A DNA stretch of 64,000 nt from the NCBI GenBank assembly GCA_966212505.1, contig CBIHRS010000006.1, forward strand, positions 1 through 64,000, in the 5' to 3' direction. Origin of the DNA: CAMLIZ01 sp966212505. GTDB lineage: Bacteria; Pseudomonadota; Gammaproteobacteria; Burkholderiales; Burkholderiaceae_C. Made by a program: the position numbers and the translations under genes. Positions within the stretch are counted from its first letter, which is position 1. The number at the start of each line of letters is the position of its first letter. Positions 55,508 to 64,000 of the stretch are shown in pieces. Under the pieces are notes generated by a model that was not told the origin of the DNA, searched no databases, and saw nothing but the letters and a program-made list of their open reading frames with translations.

Positions 55508-56335
55508 ATGCCTTTCATCGACCAACTCCGTGCCGCTTCGCGGCTGCACGACTCGCTGCTGTGCGTCGGCCTCGACCCCGAGCCCAGCCGTTTTCCCGGC
55601 GCCTGGAAGAACGATCCGGCCCGCATCTACGACTTCTGCGCCGCCATCGTCGAGGCCACCAAGGACCTGGTGATGGCCTACAAGCCGCAGATCGCCTACT
55701 TCGCCGCGCACCGCGCCGAAGACCAGCTCGAGCGGTTGATGGGGCTGATGCGTCGCGTGGCGCCGCAGGTGCCGGTGATCCTCGACGCCAAGCGCGGCGA
55801 CATCGGCAGCACCGCCGAGCAATACGCGAAGGAGGCCTTCGAGCGCTACCAGGCCGACGCGGTCACGCTGTCGCCCTTCATGGGCTTCGATTCGATCGAA
55901 CCCTACCTGCGCTATGCCGACAAGGGCCTGATCCTGCTGTGCCGCACCTCCAACCCCGGCGGCAGCGACCTGCAGGCGCAGGTGCTACAGCCCTCGGGCG
56001 ACAAGCTGTTCGAGCACATCGCGAAGCTGGCGGCAGGCCCCTGGAACCGCAACGGCCAGCTCGGCCTCGTGGTGGGCGCCACCTTCCCCGCCGAGATCGC
56101 CCGGGTGCGCGAGCTGGCGCCGACGCTGCCGCTGCTGATCCCCGGCGTGGGCGCGCAGGGCGGCGATGCCGAGGCCACGGTGAAGGCGGGCTGGCGGCCC
56201 AATGGGCCGATCATCGTCAACTCCTCGCGCGCGGTGCTCTACGCCTCGGCAGGCGACGATTTCGCCGCCGCCGCCCGCCGCGCCGCGGAATCGACGCGCC
56301 AGGCGCTGAATCTTGCGAAACAGGCCTTGGGATGA
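55508..56335 (+). CDS. pyrF: Orotidine 5'-phosphate decarboxylase (type 2)
   Basis: Makes UMP from OMP, the last step of de novo pyrimidine synthesis. The 275-residue protein is the longer, type 2 family: LLCVGLDPEPSRFP at the start, the catalytic Lys/Asp set in VILDAKRGDIGSTAEQYA, SPFMGFDSIEPYL and LIPGVGAQGGD. The start ATG 55508 gives the family N-terminus MPFIDQL; a longer frame from 55439 lies inside the preceding gene's end and is rejected. Confidence 0.97.
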   Translation: MPFIDQLRAASRLHDSLLCVGLDPEPSRFPGAWKNDPARIYDFCAAIVEATKDLVMAYKPQIAYFAAHRAEDQLERLMGLMRRVAPQVPVILDAKRGDIGSTAEQYAKEAFERYQADAVTLSPFMGFDSIEPYLRYADKGLILLCRTSNPGGSDLQAQVLQPSGDKLFEHIAKLAAGPWNRNGQLGLVVGATFPAEIARVRELAPTLPLLIPGVGAQGGDAEATVKAGWRPNGPIIVNSSRAVLYASAGDDFAAAARRAAESTRQALNLAKQALG

Positions 56336-56458
56336 GGCCGCGCGCTGCCGATAACCCTGAAGCCGGCCATGTCCCGCGCCCATTCCGCTGCGGCCGGCAT
56401 CCCGCCCCACAGCCGCCGCGCTGACGGCGACACGGCGCGGACAGACTGAGATCGATCC

Positions 56459-59434
56459 GTGGCCGCCGTGTTCGCCGCCTCTCCTGCCTTGGCCGAGAAC
56501 CCGCAGTCCGACCTGCGGGTGCTGCTGACGCGCCTGTTCTTCGGCGCGGCAGCCCTGCTCGCCGGCGCCGCCGCGCTGCTGTTCGGCCTGCTCGCCTCCG
56601 AGGTCGGTGCCGGCCTGCGCCTGGCCATCGTCGGCAGCTTCCTGCTGCTGATGGTGCTGTGCCTGGCAGCCGGGGCGCTGATCTCGCGGGTGGTGGCCCG
56701 CCATGTGCGCGACAGCGCCGAGCGCGAGGCGCGCTTCCTCGGCCTGCTGTGGATCGCAGCCGATGGCTACTGGGAGATGGACGCTGCGTTCAACCTGACC
56801 CGGCTGTGGGAGCAGCGACTCGGATCGCATGGCTACGTGCCGGTCACGCAAGGCCTGGGCCGGCCGCCGTGGCGCATGCGCCGCCTGCAGTTCGATCCCG
56901 ATGCGCTGGATGCGCTGCGCGCCGACCTCGAGGCACACCGGCCGTTCCGCGATGTGCACCTGCGCTGGCGGTGCCGCGACAGCGCGCCGCGCTACCTGCT
57001 GGTCAGCGGCGAGCCGCGCTTCGATGCCCGCCGTGTCTTCACCGGCTACTGGGGCGTGGCCCGCGATGCCACCGCCGACGCGCTCGCACAGCAGGCGCTG
57101 CAGGCCACCGAGACCCGCTACCGCGCACTCTTCAACCGGATGCAGACGCCGCTGGTGCTGCACCGACACGGCGAGGTGATCGAGGCCAACCCCGCGGCCC
57201 TGGCCCTGTTCGGCGGCATCGACGACACCGCCGGCGCCGAAGGCCAGAGCATCTTCTCGCTGTGCGCCACCGGCGCCGACCTGGAGCTGGCGCGCCAGCG
57301 CATCGCACACCTCGAGCAGATGCAACCCGGCGAGAGCCTGCCGCCGCAGGAGCTCAGGCTGCGCACGCGCGACGGGCGGCGCCTCGTCGTGCGCGCGACC
57401 GATGTGCGCGTCGAGGCCGAAGGCGGGCCGGCCACGCTGTCGATGTTCCTCGACGACACCGAGCGCCAGAGCGCGGAGCAGGCGGTGCGGCGCTCGGAGG
57501 CGCTGCTGTCGCACCTGGTGGCCACCAGCCCTGACGTCATCACGCTGAGCGAGCTCGACAGCGGCCGCTACACGATGGTCAACGACACCTTCTGCCGGCT
57601 CACCGGCTACCGGGTCGAGGAGGTGATCGGCCGCAGCTCGTACGAGCTCGGCATCTGGGCCCGGCCGGAAGACCGCGAACGCATCGTCTCGTTGCTGGTC
57701 GAGCAGGGCCCGCTGCAGAACATGCCGGCCGAGTTCATCACCCGCGACGGGCGCCGGCTCTCGCTTTTGGTTTCGGCGGCCCGCTTCGTGATGGACGGGC
57801 GCGACTACCTCGTGATCAACGCTCGCGACGTCTCCGAGCTGGAGCGCACGCGCAAGGAGCACGAGGCGATCCTGCAGAACGCCTCGATCGGCATCGCGTT
57901 CACGCGCGACCGCCGCTTCGTGCAGGCCAACGCCCGCTGCGAGCAGATGTTCGGCTGGCCGCGCGGTGCACTGATCGGCCAGCCGGGCAGCGTGGTGTGG
58001 GGCAGTGCGGCCGAATACGAGGCGCTGGGCCGCGAGATCGGGCCGCTGCTGGCTGCCGGGCAGCAGATCGAGACCGAGCGCCTGATGGTCCGGCGCGACG
58101 GCAGCCAGCTGATGTGCCGCATCCTCGCGCAGGCGGTCGATCCGGCGCAGCCCACCAAGGGCGGCACGATCTGGATCCTCGACGACGTGACCGAGCGCCG
58201 CATGATGGACCAGCAGCTGGCGCGCGCCCGCGACGATGCCGAGGCCGCGAGCCGCGCGAAGAGCGCCTTCCTCGCCAACACCAGCCACGAGCTGCGCACG
58301 CCGCTGAACGGCCTGGTCGGGCTGGCCCGGCTGGCGCGCCAGCCCGACCTCGACGAGGCGCAGCGCCGCCACTACCTCGAGCAGATCAGCGAGAGCGCCG
58401 AGACACTGGCGGCCATCATCTCCGACATCCTCGACCTGTCGAAGGTCGAAGCCGGCAAGCTTCAACTGGAGACGGTGGCCTTCGACCTGCAGGCGCTGCT
58501 GCAGGCGCTGCAGCGCGCCTACGGCACGCTGGCCCATGCCCGCGCGCTGGCCTTCACGCTCGACATCGGGCCCGATGTGCCGCGCCACGTGCTGGGCGAC
58601 CCGGTGCGGGTGCGGCAGATCCTCAGCAACTACCTGAGCAACGCGCTGAAGTTCACGCCGCACGGCGCGATCCGCCTGGTGGCACGGCAGGTCACGCACG
58701 GGCTGCTGCGCTTCGAGGTGCACGACACCGGCCCGGGCGTCTCGCCCAAGGTGCAGTCGCGGCTGTTCCGCCCGTTCACCCAGGCCGACCAGTCCACCAC
58801 GCGGCGCTTCGGCGGCACCGGGCTGGGCCTGTCGATCTGCCATGAACTGGCTTCGCTGATGGGCGGCTCGGTGGGCGTGCAGAGCCCGGCGCCGGGGCGC
58901 CGCAGCGACACGCCGCTCAGCGGACCGGGCAGTTGCTTCTGGGTCGAGCTGCCGCTGCCTGCCACCGATGCGCGCGATGTGCAGTCGGGCTTGGCGCCGC
59001 TGGAGGCCGACAACCCGATCGCGGGCGCCCGCGTGCTGATGGTCGAGGACAACCCGGTCAACATGATGATCGCCGTGGCGCTGCTGGAGCAGTGGGGCGT
59101 CAAGGTCACACAGGCCAGCAACGGCCACCAGGCGATCGAGGCGGTCGACGAGGCTGCCCGGAAGGGCCGGCCGTTCGATGCGGTGCTGATGGACGTGCAG
59201 ATGCCGGAGATGAGCGGCCACGAGGCCACGCGGGTGCTGCGCCAGCGCTACGGCCGGCAGCAGCTGCCGATCATCGCGCTGACCGCGGCAGCATTGGTGA
59301 GCGAGCGCGACGAGGCGCTGCAGGCCGGCATGAACGACTTCCTCACGAAGCCGATCGACGCGCAGCGGCTGCGGCGCACGCTGATCCGGCTGCTCGGCGA
59401 CGATGGTTCAGCGCACGGCGACACGCAGCCATGA
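56459..59434 (+). CDS. Hybrid sensor histidine kinase with multiple PAS domains
   Basis: A 991-residue membrane kinase from GTG 56459. Two helices (LFFGAAALLAGAAALLFGLL and LAIVGSFLLLMVLCLAAGAL) with almost no periplasmic loop are followed by about four PAS-type segments (near residues 95, 220, 350 and 470), the H-box FLANTSHELRTPLNGLVGL (His about 611), an HATPase domain (LSNYLSNALKFTPHG, GTGLGLSIC) and a receiver with phospho-Asp in VLMDVQMPEMSGHEA. It has no Hpt domain and no adjacent regulator, so it probably hands on phosphate to a partner elsewhere. Its end overlaps the DUF2236 gene by 27 bases, tail to tail. Confidence 0.94.
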   Translation: MAAVFAASPALAENPQSDLRVLLTRLFFGAAALLAGAAALLFGLLASEVGAGLRLAIVGSFLLLMVLCLAAGALISRVVARHVRDSAEREARFLGLLWIAADGYWEMDAAFNLTRLWEQRLGSHGYVPVTQGLGRPPWRMRRLQFDPDALDALRADLEAHRPFRDVHLRWRCRDSAPRYLLVSGEPRFDARRVFTGYWGVARDATADALAQQALQATETRYRALFNRMQTPLVLHRHGEVIEANPAALALFGGIDDTAGAEGQSIFSLCATGADLELARQRIAHLEQMQPGESLPPQELRLRTRDGRRLVVRATDVRVEAEGGPATLSMFLDDTERQSAEQAVRRSEALLSHLVATSPDVITLSELDSGRYTMVNDTFCRLTGYRVEEVIGRSSYELGIWARPEDRERIVSLLVEQGPLQNMPAEFITRDGRRLSLLVSAARFVMDGRDYLVINARDVSELERTRKEHEAILQNASIGIAFTRDRRFVQANARCEQMFGWPRGALIGQPGSVVWGSAAEYEALGREIGPLLAAGQQIETERLMVRRDGSQLMCRILAQAVDPAQPTKGGTIWILDDVTERRMMDQQLARARDDAEAASRAKSAFLANTSHELRTPLNGLVGLARLARQPDLDEAQRRHYLEQISESAETLAAIISDILDLSKVEAGKLQLETVAFDLQALLQALQRAYGTLAHARALAFTLDIGPDVPRHVLGDPVRVRQILSNYLSNALKFTPHGAIRLVARQVTHGLLRFEVHDTGPGVSPKVQSRLFRPFTQADQSTTRRFGGTGLGLSICHELASLMGGSVGVQSPAPGRRSDTPLSGPGSCFWVELPLPATDARDVQSGLAPLEADNPIAGARVLMVEDNPVNMMIAVALLEQWGVKVTQASNGHQAIEAVDEAARKGRPFDAVLMDVQMPEMSGHEATRVLRQRYGRQQLPIIALTAAALVSERDEALQAGMNDFLTKPIDAQRLRRTLIRLLGDDGSAHGDTQP

Positions 59435-60109
59435 AAGCATCGCGCCGCTCGCGAGGCCAGAAGGCGCAGACAGTCTCAGCAGCTCGCGCAGCGACGGATC
59501 CATCGTCACCCGCATCAGTTGGCGGAACAGCGAGCGCGTGCCCCAGGGCAGCGACAGCGTGACCACCTCGTTGAGGCACATCGAGGCCAGCCGCCGGCCT
59601 TCGTCGGTGTAGCGCCAGCGCTCGCGCTCATAGCTCGCCTGGAAGGCGCGCCAGGCCGCCAGCGTGTCGGGGATGTGCGGGATCGCCATCGCCTCGCCGA
59701 CGCGCCGCCAGAAGCCGAGCAGCAACGACAGTTCGTCGGCCGACAGCGCCGGGCCGCCCACCGCGTCGTTCCAGCGCAGCGGCTCCAGCACGAACACCGA
59801 GAGCACGTAGGCATAGTCCTCGGGCGCGGCGACCACGTGGCGGTGCGCCTGCCGCAGCCGCGCGAGCGCCGCCTCGCCCTCGGGCGACTCGAAGCCGTGC
59901 CAGATCAGGTCGCGCAGCGTCTGGCGCGTGCGGGCGAGCCGCGCATGCGTCTGCGCCACCAGCTGCGAATGGCCGTAGAAGGCCTTCACGAGGTCGCCGA
60001 CCGCCATCGTGCGGATCAGCGCCAGGTAGGTGCCGATGCGGAACATCATGCGCCGGCGCGGCGCGAAGTACAGCGCCCGCAGCGGCGGCGGATCCACCCC
60101 CAGATTCAT
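59408..60109 (-). CDS. Oxygenase MpaB-family (DUF2236) protein
   Basis: A 233-residue helical protein of the DUF2236 family, which includes rubber oxygenase Lcp and fungal MpaB. Family-type pieces are RMMFRIGTYLALIRTMAVGDL-type residues 19-40, RLRQAHRHVVA (conserved His near a possible heme site), DYAYVLSVFVLEPLRWND and SLPWGTRSLFRQLMRV. Heme binding and oxygenase activity are inferred from the family; the actual substrate is unknown. It lies seven bases from the molybdenum hydroxylase gene on the same strand, so it may belong to that operon. Confidence 0.78.
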   Translation of the reverse strand: MNLGVDPPPLRALYFAPRRRMMFRIGTYLALIRTMAVGDLVKAFYGHSQLVAQTHARLARTRQTLRDLIWHGFESPEGEAALARLRQAHRHVVAAPEDYAYVLSVFVLEPLRWNDAVGGPALSADELSLLLGFWRRVGEAMAIPHIPDTLAAWRAFQASYERERWRYTDEGRRLASMCLNEVVTLSLPWGTRSLFRQLMRVTMDPSLRELLRLSAPSGLASGAMLSWLRVAVR

Positions 60110-60116
60110 GGCTTCA

Positions 60117-62398
<2,282 letters not shown>

Positions 62399-62402
<4 letters not shown>

Positions 62403-62896
62403 GCCTTGCCTTTCGCCGCCGGGGCAGGCTTGGCCGCGGCGAGCTCGCGCGCGGCGGTCTTGATCGCGGCGCGCACCCGCTGGTAGGTGCCGCAGCGGCA
62501 GAGGTTGGTGATCGCCGCGTCGATGTCGGCATCGCTCGGATCGCGGTTCTTCTCCAGCAGCGCCAGCGCCGCCATCAGCATGCCGCTCTGGCAGTAGCCG
62601 CATTGCGGCACCTGGTGGGCGATCCAGGCCCGCTGCAGCGCATGCGGCTGCTCCGGCGTGCCCAGGCCTTCGATGGTGCGCACCGGCCGGCCCTGCACAG
62701 CCGACAGCGGCGTCACGCAGGAGCGCACCGCCTGGCCGTCGATCACCACCGTGCAGGCGCCGCAGGCCGCGACGCCGCAGCCGAACTTGGTGCCGGTGAG
62801 CTGCAGCACGTCGCGCAGCGCCCACAGCAGCGGCATGTCGGGCGCCACCGCGGCATCGTCCAGCGCGTGGGCTTGTCCGTTGATCGTGAGATTCAT
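62399..62896 (-). CDS. Molybdenum hydroxylase [2Fe-2S] small subunit (IorA-like)
   Basis: A 165-residue electron-transfer subunit with two [2Fe-2S] sites. The plant-ferredoxin-like cluster is in GTKFGCGVAACGACTVVIDG with a further Cys in RSCVTPLS; the helical C-terminal cluster is in CGYCQSGMLMAA and NLCRCGTYQRVRAAI. The start is uncertain: ATG 62896 (MNLTINGQ) is the family-like start, with ATG 62911 and GTG 62914 also in frame and no good ribosome-binding site for any. It overlaps the large subunit (ATGA). No third cytochrome c subunit is adjacent. Confidence 0.93.
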
Positions 62897-63158
62897 CGAC
62901 GGCGATTGCATCACATCGGCCGAGGAGGCCGGCCTCTAGAAATCCCCCCGGAAATCCCTGGGGCACCCGGGGTTTGGCGAAGCCGTTGTGACATGCAGTT
63001 GCACGGCGACAGAAACAGTAGGAATTTCGTTGTTCGGCGACCGCATACCCCCCGCGCTTGCGGGGGGTCACGGATGTTTGCACTGACTGACAATTTCCCA
63101 GGCTGAGGATCCGGAGCAGTTTCGGGTCCGGCCACACACCAACCACAGGGCTATTCGT

Positions 63159-63623
63159 ATGAAACTGAAGTACCTCGTTGCCGGCGCCATGCTGGCCGCG
63201 TCCGCCGTCGGCGCCTTTGCCGCTGACCAATCCGTCGCATTCAACGGCGATTCCGCCAGCTTCATCGGCACCCCGGCGATCCTGGATGGCGGCGACGACG
63301 TCGTGTCGTTCACTGGCTTGGCTGCGGGCAGCTACAACTTCCTGCTGACCCTGAGCGGCCAGTACATCAACCTGTCGTCGCTGTCGCTCAACGGCGTGGC
63401 CGGCACCGTCACCTCCAGCGGCAAGATCCTGTTCGCCAGTGTCGAAGGCGCAGGCACCTCGCCCTTCGCACTGACCCTGGTGGGTACCACCGTCGCCGGC
63501 AAGCCCGCCAACTACTCGGGCGAACTGTCGGTCACCGCCGTGCCGGAACCCGAGACCTATGCTCTGATGCTGGCTGGCCTGGGCGCCGTCGGCTTCGTGG
63601 CTCGCCGTCGCAAGTCGGCCTGA
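63159..63623 (+). CDS. PEP-CTERM sorting-domain protein
   Basis: A 154-residue exported protein. Residues 1-22 form a signal peptide (KLKYLVAGAMLAASAVGAFA). The middle is a Ser/Gly/Asn-rich beta-type domain with FTGLAAGSYNFLLTLSGQY, close to the FxDxF subgroup. The C-terminal tripartite sorting signal is complete: VPEPETYALMLAGLGAVGFVARRRKSA has Val-Pro-Glu-Pro-Glu, one membrane helix and an Arg cluster. It is expected to be processed by exosortase and released with exopolysaccharide. It is monocistronic, with two hairpins downstream. Confidence 0.92.
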   Translation: MKLKYLVAGAMLAASAVGAFAADQSVAFNGDSASFIGTPAILDGGDDVVSFTGLAAGSYNFLLTLSGQYINLSSLSLNGVAGTVTSSGKILFASVEGAGTSPFALTLVGTTVAGKPANYSGELSVTAVPEPETYALMLAGLGAVGFVARRRKSA

Positions 63624-63639
63624 GCTTCGAGCTCGCCAA

Positions 63640-63698
63640 AGCCGGCTTGATGCCGGCTCGGCAAGAAGGGCGGTGCGCAAGCACCGCCCTTTTTCTTT
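63640..63698 (+). terminator. Tandem hairpins ending in an intrinsic terminator
   Basis: First hairpin AGCCGGC-TTGAT-GCCGGCT (63640-63658). The second, AGGGCGGTGC-GCAA-GCACCGCCCT (63667-63690), is a perfect 10-pair stem with a GNRA loop followed by TTTTCTTT. The second is a strong terminator for the PEP-CTERM gene and lies just beyond the stop of the leftward gene at 63702. Confidence 0.9.
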
Positions 63699-63701
63699 GC
63701 C

Positions 63702-64000
63702 TCAATCCAGCGTGACCTCGGTCCTCACAGCGCCGGCACGATCGGCCCGCGCACTCAAGGCCAGCTGCGTGCCGCGCGGCGCCCGCACCACCCACTCCGC
63801 CACGGCCCGGTCGGCCGTGACCTCGCGGTTGGGCAGAAAGGCCTGCAGCGAGGTCTTGGGCGCATGCCCTTCGAGCTGCGGCCCTTCGAAACGCTGCTTG
63901 CCGCTGACCAGCGCGATGTGGCGCTCATCGCTGTCAGGCGGCAGGTGGATCTCGAACATCACGCCGCGCACCGTCTTGCGCTGCAGCGCCCGCTTGCTCA
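63702..64000 (-). CDS. C-terminal fragment of an unidentified protein
   Basis: The frame is open to the window edge, so only the last 99 residues are visible. They include RGVMFEIHLPPDSDERHIALVSG, FEGPQLEGHAPKTSLQAF and an ending with alternating strands (AVAEWVVRAPRGTQLALSARAD). I do not recognise the family from this part. The GTG at 63971 is probably internal. The end of the protein looks like a beta-sandwich type appended domain. Confidence 0.7.
   Translation of the reverse strand, partial: SKRALQRKTVRGVMFEIHLPPDSDERHIALVSGKQRFEGPQLEGHAPKTSLQAFLPNREVTADRAVAEWVVRAPRGTQLALSARADRAGAVRTEVTLD

Noticed and set aside
55985..59221. Long minus-strand open frame of 1078 codons opposite pyrF and the hybrid kinase.
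   Set aside because: His/Arg/Gln-rich low-complexity translation with no domain; both genes opposite it are well supported.
62975..62989. Sigma54-like site (TGGCGA-N5-TTGT) upstream of the PEP-CTERM gene.
   Set aside because: The -12 element lacks the near-invariant GC, and the site is about 170 bases from the start codon.
63047..63068. Strong hairpin ACCCCCCGC-GCTT-GCGGGGGGT upstream of the PEP-CTERM gene as a terminator.
   Set aside because: No T-run on either side, and no gene ends nearby on the plus strand. It may be a leader structure but there is no support.

Overview
This window is a chromosomal stretch of a high-G+C betaproteobacterium, most likely a member of the Burkholderiales close to the Rubrivivax / Leptothrix / Methylibium type. 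The evidence is dense third-position G/C usage, the gene orders leuS-lptE-holA, lptD-surA-rsmA and metX-metW, a PEP-CTERM sorting-signal protein, and the short TACAAT/TAGAAT -10-like boxes close to start codons. No insertion sequence, phage, CRISPR array, rRNA or true tRNA gene was found. Genus-level placement is inference.

Layout. 1-4656: end of leuS, then lptE, holA and a periplasmic cupredoxin-like protein. 4650-7609 (leftward): a GhrA-type reductase and the overlapping set thiL-pgpA-pncC. 7710-12818: a DctS/DctR-like two-component pair divergent from a malic enzyme (maeB). 12977-13845: a secreted guanyl-type RNase followed by a barstar-like inhibitor. 14065-18627 (leftward): lptD-surA-rsmA, divergent from an AmgK-type sugar kinase. 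19714-26098: a LysR regulator, a DUF4148 protein, an M20 dipeptidase, a DUF302 protein, a lipase-like hydrolase, an enoyl-CoA hydratase and a hypothetical exported protein.

26105-33394 is the most interesting region: an RNA-repair locus. The sigma54 activator RtcR is divergent from a leftward operon rsr (Ro60 orthologue) - three tandem Y-RNA-like structured RNAs - rtcB (RNA ligase) - rlaP-type nucleotidyltransferase - zinc-ribbon protein - rtcA (RNA 3'-phosphate cyclase). A near-consensus sigma54 promoter lies upstream of rsr. The last Y-like RNA carries a circularly permuted tRNA mimic (T arm, acceptor stem, D arm, no anticodon arm). Together these look like a complete inducible system for sensing, capturing and resealing damaged RNA.

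33391-42658: glutaminase; metX-metW behind a SAM-II riboswitch and terminator; an HlyD / ATPase / permease exporter; a haloacetate-dehalogenase-like hydrolase; a GltB-like FMN protein; a glutathione transferase. 42741-50672: a pyrimidine-use region with cytosine deaminase (codA), uracil phosphoribosyltransferase (upp), URC4 (DUF1688) and a URC1/GTP-cyclohydrolase-II-like protein, broken up by an orphan ATP-synthase c subunit, a small hydrophilic protein and a diguanylate cyclase. 50854-64000: a DUF898 membrane protein with an M48 protease, purB, a C13-like caspase/legumain-fold protein, pyrF, a large hybrid histidine kinase, a DUF2236 protein, a two-subunit molybdenum hydroxylase (IorAB-like), a PEP-CTERM protein and the 3' end of an unidentified gene.
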